Shown here piece after piece: positions 58,800 to 64,000 of a stretch of DNA of 64,000 nucleotides. Made by a program: the position numbers and the translations under genes. The DNA comes from Haberlea rhodopensis (Eukaryota; Streptophyta; Magnoliopsida; Lamiales; Gesneriaceae): assembly GCA_907163345.1 (NCBI GenBank), contig CAJQUN010000956.1:62001-126000 (forward strand). The letters are read 5' to 3'. How positions within the stretch are numbered: position 1 is the first letter of the stretch; each line of letters opens with the position of its first letter. The notes under the pieces are model-generated. The model searched no databases and was not told where the DNA came from. It worked only from the letters and a program-made list of their open reading frames with translations.

Positions 58800-59880
58800 G
58801 TGAAAGTACGAACTTGGCGGAGCAAAGTGCCACGTTATGTGGGAGCCACCTCTTGAACCGACGGGGCAAAGTGCTACACATAATGGGGGCCACCTCTTGA
58901 ATCCAATAAGTTGTCATGCGATTAAGTGTAAAATATGTTTATGTGAAAGTAAGGACTTAGAGGAGCAAAGTGCTACGTGTGTAGGAGTCACCACTTGATT
59001 CGGCGGGGCAAAGTGCTACATGATGTGGGCGTGCCACATGCATGGGAGCTACCTCTTGATCCTTAAGAGCAAAGTGCTATGCACACGGGAGCCACCTCTT
59101 GAATCCAATAAGTTGTCATATGTTTATGTAAAAGCAAGGACTTGGCGGAGCAAAGTGCTACGTGTGTAGGAGTCACCACTTAATTCGGCGGGGCAAAGTG
59201 CTACATGATGTGGGCGTGCCACATGCATGGGAGCCACCTCTTGATCCTTAAGAGCAAAGTGCTATGCACGCGGGAGCCACCTCTTGAATCCAATAAGTTG
59301 TAATATGTTTATGTGAAAGTAAAGACTTGGCGGAGCAAAGTGCCACGTTACGTGGGAGCCACCTCTTGAACCGACGGGGCAAAGTGCTACACATAATGGG
59401 GGCCACCTCTTGAATCCAATAAGTTGCCATGTGATTATGCATAAGACGTGTTTATGTAAAAGTAAGAACTTGGCGGAGCAAAGTGCTACATGTGTAGGAG
59501 CCACAACTTGAATCGGAGGAGCAAAGTGCCACGGTATGTGGGAGCCACCTCTTGAACCGACGGGGCAAAGTGCTACACATAACAGGGGCCAACTCTTGAA
59601 CCGACGGGGCAAAGTGCTATGCGCATGGGAGCCACCTCTTGAATCCAATAAGGCGTTGTGAGATTTTGTGTCAATGTACAAGTAAAGGCTTAGCGGGGCA
59701 AAGTGCTACGTGTGTAAGGGCCACCACTTGAATCGGAGGAGCAAAGTGCCACGTTATGTGGGAGCCATCTCTTGAACCGACGGGGAAAAGTGCTACACAT
59801 AACGTGGGCCACCTCTTGAATCCAATGAGCAAAGTGCTATGCCCATGGGAGCCACCTCTTGAACCCAAAGAAGCCACTAT
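58800..59880 (+). repeat. GCAAAGTGC / GAGCCACCTCTTGA array, about 18 copies
   Basis: About 18 copies of GCAAAGTGCYA alternate with GAGCCACCTCTTGAA/T, about 40-60 bases apart, grouped in higher-order blocks of about 180 bp that each end TCCAATAAGTTG. This is the largest array of a unit also found at 8390-8600, 13722-13865 and 14392-14530, with one degenerate copy in each outer LTR (about 55411 and 61205). Minus-strand frames across it (for example 59262-59681) repeat SRGGSH..WHFAPP only because of the repetition. Confidence 0.88.
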
Positions 59881-59951
59881 GTGATATGTGCTAAGTGTTT
59901 ATGTGATGTGTTTCCGAAGCCGACTCAAGTTTCGAGGACGAAACTTCCAAT

Positions 59952-59964
59952 AAGGAGGGAGGGA
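59952..59964 (+). promoter_or_regulatory. Polypurine tract of the outer element
   Basis: AAGGAGGGAGGGA precedes the 3' LTR start at 59965. Identical to the chromovirus tract. Confidence 0.85.
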
Positions 59965-61703
59965 TGTGAAGACCCGAAATTTTGATCAAACAAATTACGT
60001 GATACTAAGAAAATATTGAAAATTTAAAATAATAGATTTTCATTATGGATGGATTTAATTATATTATTCAAATCTTGTGGACTTGTAATCACATATTTAA
60101 GTTTATAACTTATTAGAGTTGTGTAAGAGATAATACATAGGTTATATGATTTTAGCTTGTAAACTTTTAAATAATTTAAAGTTGCAGATAATTAAGAAAT
60201 CATTGAAAATAATATTAATGATAATAACCAATCATAAATCTTGCAATGAATAGATAAAAGTTAGACACTATAATTCCTATATTAATCCTACATAAAAAGG
60301 CACCCAATGAGCCTCCATTTTGAAAGTACATAATTAAACCATTCAATGGACTTGCCCAATTCTTATCATTAGTCATTCAATGACATTTAAGTGCTTAACC
60401 CAAACCTTGCCACCATTCAATCGCATTCAACCACCATTCAAGCTCATTCAATCCCATATAATGATATTAATGGTTTGCTTAAATCATGCCATTAGATGCC
60501 AAAGTTTTGTAATTGTGTTTGCTCAAATTATGAAAGGTGATGACCATTCATTAACCCATTCAATTACATCAATAATATCATAATTATCATAATGACATCC
60601 AATTATTATTTAACCCCAATCTTGTCAATAAAATGCCAAAGTTATGGAATTGATAAATTGATTCACATTAATAACCAATTGTTGACCACATTCAATACTT
60701 GCTCAAATCATTTCATTACATGGCAAAGTTTTTGAAATTGTTAAGGAATTCCTCCTACATTAAACATATTACCATACCAAAGAAAAACTTATCCTACCAA
60801 GAGGCATATTTACATTTATTGTCTTGCCAAATTCTTTGACACTAAATGGCCAAGATATAGGATCAAAGTAAATGCCCCTCCATCTTGTTCCTATATTTTA
60901 AAAACAACATCACAAACCTACCACACAAGACCCTAGATTCGAAACCTACACACACTTACACACACTTACACACACAAGAATTCGAAAGCTTCAAGGTTAG
61001 AGAGGAGATGATTCGCACCACCTTCGTAATCCGGGATCCATTCTACAACGCTGTATATCCGACGGTAAGTGGGTTTTTGCTACAACTTCATTTCGTTTTC
61101 AAAATATTATTTATGATTTAAATTCTCGATTGAGCATCAAACATGAGATTATGTTTTTAAATCTAAACAAGTATGTGACATGATCATGAATGAAAAGACT
61201 TTTTGGAGCCACCTTTTGAATCAAATAACTCGTTATGTGGATATGTGCAAAATATGTGTTTATGTGTAAGAAATGTGTTTATGTGCCATGATCTATGTGA
61301 TTTGACAAAGAAATATTAAAGGATTTTTACTATGATTATATGTATATTTTTACTATGTTCAATCGGCCCCTACTTGCTGAGTGTTTTCTCAAACGCTCAC
61401 CCCCTTACCTCCCCTCCCAGACAAAGACGAAAAGAAGAGATCGAGAAAGAAGAACAAGAATATTTTTGGAGATGATGATCAACGGAGAACCTTCAAGAAA
61501 ATTTTTTAGTTTTATTTACGCTTCCGCATCTTTGATTTAATCCTAGATAATAGTATTTTGTAATAGCAATTGTAAGGACAATTTAATGATTTTGGAATAA
61601 ATAGACTGGTTTTATCAAAGATCTGTATACGAGGCTTGTTATATTCGAATTTCATATTTGGATTCAACGCCGGTGTCACTCGCTCCGATCTCGGGGCGTG
61701 ACA
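59965..61703 (+). repeat. Outer element 3' LTR (1,739 bp, uninterrupted)
   Basis: TGTGAAGACCCG... to ...TCTCGGGGCGTGACA, followed by the CTTCT duplication. It shows the empty insertion site of the middle element (GAGGCATATTTACA near 60801). The conserved splice-donor-like GACGGTAAGTGGG is at 61061-61073. Confidence 0.9.
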
Positions 61704-61708
61704 CTTCT

Positions 61709-62375
61709 CATCCTTCCTTCCAAGTTTCTCGGTTTCCGCGTAGGTGCTCGCCCCTTTGGGATGCCGATTCCGTGCAGTTGGCGTTTTCCACTCTTCCTTG
61801 CCGTGGGTTTTCATGGCCACTCTGGTCATTTTGGTGGGTTTTCTGTCTTCTTTTCTTGTCGTGGTCTTTATGTGTTTTTTGTGGTGCTGGAGCGCTGTTG
61901 ATATTTACTGGCTTGTGGGGGGAAGTATGCTCGCCTATCGGAGCCCCTCACTCCTTCTTTTGGTGGTGGCTCACTGGTCCCTTCTCCCTTTTGTCGGGAA
62001 GTCGCATGGCTGGGTCGACGAGTGTTTGGTTCTCGGTGGGATGTATGCACTTGCTGCCTTTGGCGTTCTGAAGAGGCCACCTTTCCGGCTTTGGTTGTCT
62101 ATTCCTCCATCGACGGTAGTTGTTCGGCAACCCATCATTCGGTATGAGACAACTATGGTGGAATGCACGGGATTGGTGAGTTAACCGTGCATTCTTGCAT
62201 GTTCTACTGACTATTTGTGCTAGCTCTCACCTTTTGATAATTATATATTCTTACCTGCTCTTTAATACTCTAATGTCTTCTAATGTCTGATAGGTCGATA
62301 TGATTTTGTTAGATATTGTAATGGGGTGTATATTTTTTGGCCATCTACCTTTTTGGATCTAGACTAAGGGTATTC
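61709..62375. other. GC-richer segment of unknown nature
   Basis: From about 61735 to 62180 base composition and T/G-rich codon-like texture differ from the surroundings. A plus-strand frame (61744-62184, 146 codons) is very hydrophobic and Trp/Phe/Leu-rich with no family I recognise. Minus-strand frames are shorter. It could be a decayed retroposon, a captured gene fragment or part of a broken host gene. Sequence before 39815 was once continuous with this stretch. Confidence 0.35.
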
Positions 62376-62383
62376 ATGTTCGG

Positions 62384-63356
62384 CTATAATGTACGGACAC
62401 TGACACGGCGACACAGACACTGACACGGCGACATAGATTTCTAAATTTACAGGATACGACACAGCTGAGTCACTCATATATATATTTATATATATTATAT
62501 ATGTACTATATTAGAAAATACTAAAATCACTTTTTTTTTAACTTTAAAACCATATAAAAACAACAAAAATATTCTTATCAAATTCAAGAAGCGTATAAAT
62601 AAATGCATCACTGGAATCATCATAATATTACACATAATAACAAACGATGCATATTCCTTCAATTAACATAAAGTTTAACAAGCAAATCCAAATAAAATAT
62701 AACATCAAATATATTATTACCAAGTTTAAGAAGCACATAAATAAACACATGTCGCTAAAATCATCATAATATTACTGATACTAATACAAAATGTATATTA
62801 TTTCAAATAACATACAGTTTAACAAATATGTCCAAATTTTATTTTTTAATTAAAAACTTTTTAACTTGTACAATTAACCTAAAAAATGTCATTTCCTTGT
62901 CCGACATGTCCATCATAATATTACACATAGTAACACACGATGCATATTACTTCAATTAACATAAAGTTTAACAAGCAAATCCAAATAAAATATAACATCA
63001 AATATATTATTACCAAGTTTAAGAAGCACATAAATAAACACATGTCACTAAAATCATCATAATATTACTGATACTAGCACAAAATGTATATTATTTCAAT
63101 TAACATACAGTTTAACAAATACGTTCAAATTTTATTTTAATTAAAACTTTTTAAATTGTAGAATTAACCTAAAAAATGTCATTTCCTTGTCCGACATGTC
63201 CATCGAAAGTGTTCGATACGGGTGTTCGGGTTAATTTTTATTTTTAAATTAAGGACACGCCACGTGGCGTGTCCGATACGTGTCCGATAGGTGTCGGTGT
63301 CCGAGAGGTATCCGACACTGCACCAAGTAAATTTCAGGAGTGTCCGTGCATCATAG
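62384..63356. mobile_element. Non-autonomous DNA transposon (Mutator-like or hAT-like) built of tandem repeats
   Basis: Ends CTATAATGTACGGACACT (62384) and AGTGTCCGTGCATCATAG (ending 63356) are inverted copies (16 of 18). Flanks ATGTTCGG (62376-62383) and ATGTTCAG (63357-63364) match at 7 of 8, or 8 of 9 if one more base is counted. An 8-9 bp duplication fits hAT or Mutator-like elements. Subterminal regions repeat GACACGGCGACA and GTGTCCGATA motifs. The centre is a tandem duplication of ~293 bp (62618-62910, 62911-63204), itself made of two related ~147-bp halves. No transposase. Confidence 0.6.
62618..63204. repeat. 293-bp tandem duplication with ~147-bp sub-units
   Basis: Two copies of a block beginning CATAATATTACACATA and ending CCTTGTCCGACATGTCCATC. 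Each contains two halves sharing AAGCACATAAATAAACACATG-like and AACATA(A/C)AGTTTAACAA blocks. Confidence 0.75.
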
Positions 63357-63364
63357 ATGTTCAG

Positions 63365-64000
63365 CTTTTTGCAACTGTGTGGCCTCGGCTGCCTTTCTTT
63401 CCTGGTATTCCTATTTTGTTTTATTGGTGGTGTTTTTTTGGTTATGTGTCACTATTCGGGCATAGATTGGCTTGACTATTGAGCTTATCGATTTCGTGAG
63501 TCATTCAGTTGTGTTCTTTGGTCGATGGTTATCTGTTTGGGATTTGGATACAAGAGACTGCTCGTTTGGTAGTCTTCTATCAATTTATATCTCTCTTCTA
63601 TCCATTCTTGTACATTTAGATATCTTGAAAGACAGTTCCATTTGTCAACCTCACGTTAATCTGCATGGTTTGAGGGGACCTGGATTCACTTTGGTGGTCT
63701 GTAGCATATCCTGGTCAAGGTCTTACACTTAAGTTGTGACTTTCATTACCATTAGACCTTTCCATTTGTCTGAGTATAGTGTCTATGGATCAGTGCTGAA
63801 TACTGACAATTGTATCTAGTGTACTTGTGGTTAGTTTTAATATATTTTTTGTTTTATGCTAAAAAAAAATGAAGGATCAGAAATAAAATATATATCTATA
63901 TATAGCATTCTTGAAGTATCGAAAATACACTTCTTGAGTCTTGTAAAATATATTTAATGAAATCGCCCCCTATGATAAAATAAATGCACCTCTTGTATAC
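63365..64000. other. Continuation of the unknown host segment to the window end
   Basis: Joins to 62375 once the DNA element is removed. T-rich with short plus-strand frames (63269-63475, 63472-63732) that are probably chance. An A-run at 63861-63869 after TTTTGTTTTATGCT could be a retroposon tail, but no other support was found. The last 150 bases are AT-rich. Confidence 0.35.

Larger units (their letters stand above)
39815..61703 (+). mobile_element. Outer element of a three-level nest: non-autonomous Gypsy-type LTR retrotransposon
   Basis: LTRs start TGTGAAGACCCGAAATTTT and end GCGTGACA. The 5' LTR is 39815-40658 plus 55028-55894, split by the middle element; the 3' LTR is 59965-61703. 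The exact 5-bp target duplication CTTCT is at 39810-39814 and 61704-61708. The primer site is 55901-55912 and the polypurine tract 59952-59964. The interior (55913-59964) has no gag, protease, reverse transcriptase or integrase. It holds a ~171-bp tandem array, a broken coiled-coil ORF and a repeat array. Its last 46 bases (59922-59967) are identical to the pol 3' end and polypurine tract of the chromovirus at 27645-27690, so it looks like an internally deleted relative moved by enzymes of that lineage. A few percent divergence between LTRs makes it older than the chromovirus copy. Confidence 0.88.

Noticed and set aside
59262..59681. 139-codon minus-strand frame with repeated SRGGSH..WHFAPP units
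   Set aside because: It follows the tandem repeat exactly; the repetitive peptide is a by-product of the array, and similar frames appear wherever the repeat occurs.
61868..62168. Three overlapping minus-strand frames in the GC-rich segment
   Set aside because: Short, mutually overlapping in different phases and without domain. None preferred over the unknown-segment call.

Overview
This window is nuclear DNA of a flowering plant, most likely a eudicot. It is AT-rich, with long intergenic tracts, GT-AG introns, and plant-type gene families: a GDSL lipase, a fasciclin-like arabinogalactan protein and a wall-associated receptor kinase. Nested LTR retrotransposons fill much of it. Their primer-binding sites match the 3' end of plant initiator tRNA-Met (TGGTATCAGAGC). 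I see no bacterial operon, CRISPR array, rRNA or intact tRNA gene.

Host genes are few: the 3' end of an unidentified gene with a C-terminal membrane anchor (3-191, +), an intronless two-domain fasciclin-like protein (20433-21500, +), a four-exon GDSL esterase/lipase (22524-25069, -) and an intronless wall-associated receptor kinase (36740-38908, +). They are not an operon. The common theme of secretion or the cell surface is probably chance.

Region by region: 1378-3914 is a 2.5-kb solo LTR with a 5-bp target duplication. 7578-9855 is a hAT-type DNA element carrying a solo LTR and a foldback MITE. 12597-18511 is a second copy of that MITE, split by a decayed Copia element (12856-18433), whose 5' LTR is split by a chimeric Gypsy-type insert (13240-14785). 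25474-35006 is a young chromovirus (Tekay/Del-like Gypsy) on the minus strand. It has near-identical 2.17-kb LTRs and one gag-pol frame with two nonsense codons, and it is joined to a second, truncated internal copy. 39815-61703 is a three-level nest in which every level has its own target duplication: a non-autonomous Gypsy relative (outer, CTTCT), a large LTR element without recognisable coding (middle, TATAT) and a gag-only Copia-type element (inner, GATAT, minus strand). 62384-63356 is a Mutator-like or hAT-like non-autonomous DNA element built on ~147/293-bp tandem repeats.

The most unusual material is in the outer element of the large nest. It has about nine diverged copies of a ~171-bp tandem repeat, a broken ORF for a small coiled-coil protein unlike gag or pol, and about 18 copies of a GCAAAGTGC / GAGCCACCTCTTGA repeat that also occurs in other LTR elements here. 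Its last 46 internal bases are identical to the pol 3' end and polypurine tract of the chromovirus, so it looks like a trans-mobilised derivative of that lineage. Two unrelated LTR families in the nest also carry arrays of short GATCG-centred palindromes.

All coordinates and alignments were made by eye. Repeat counts and LTR divergence are estimates.
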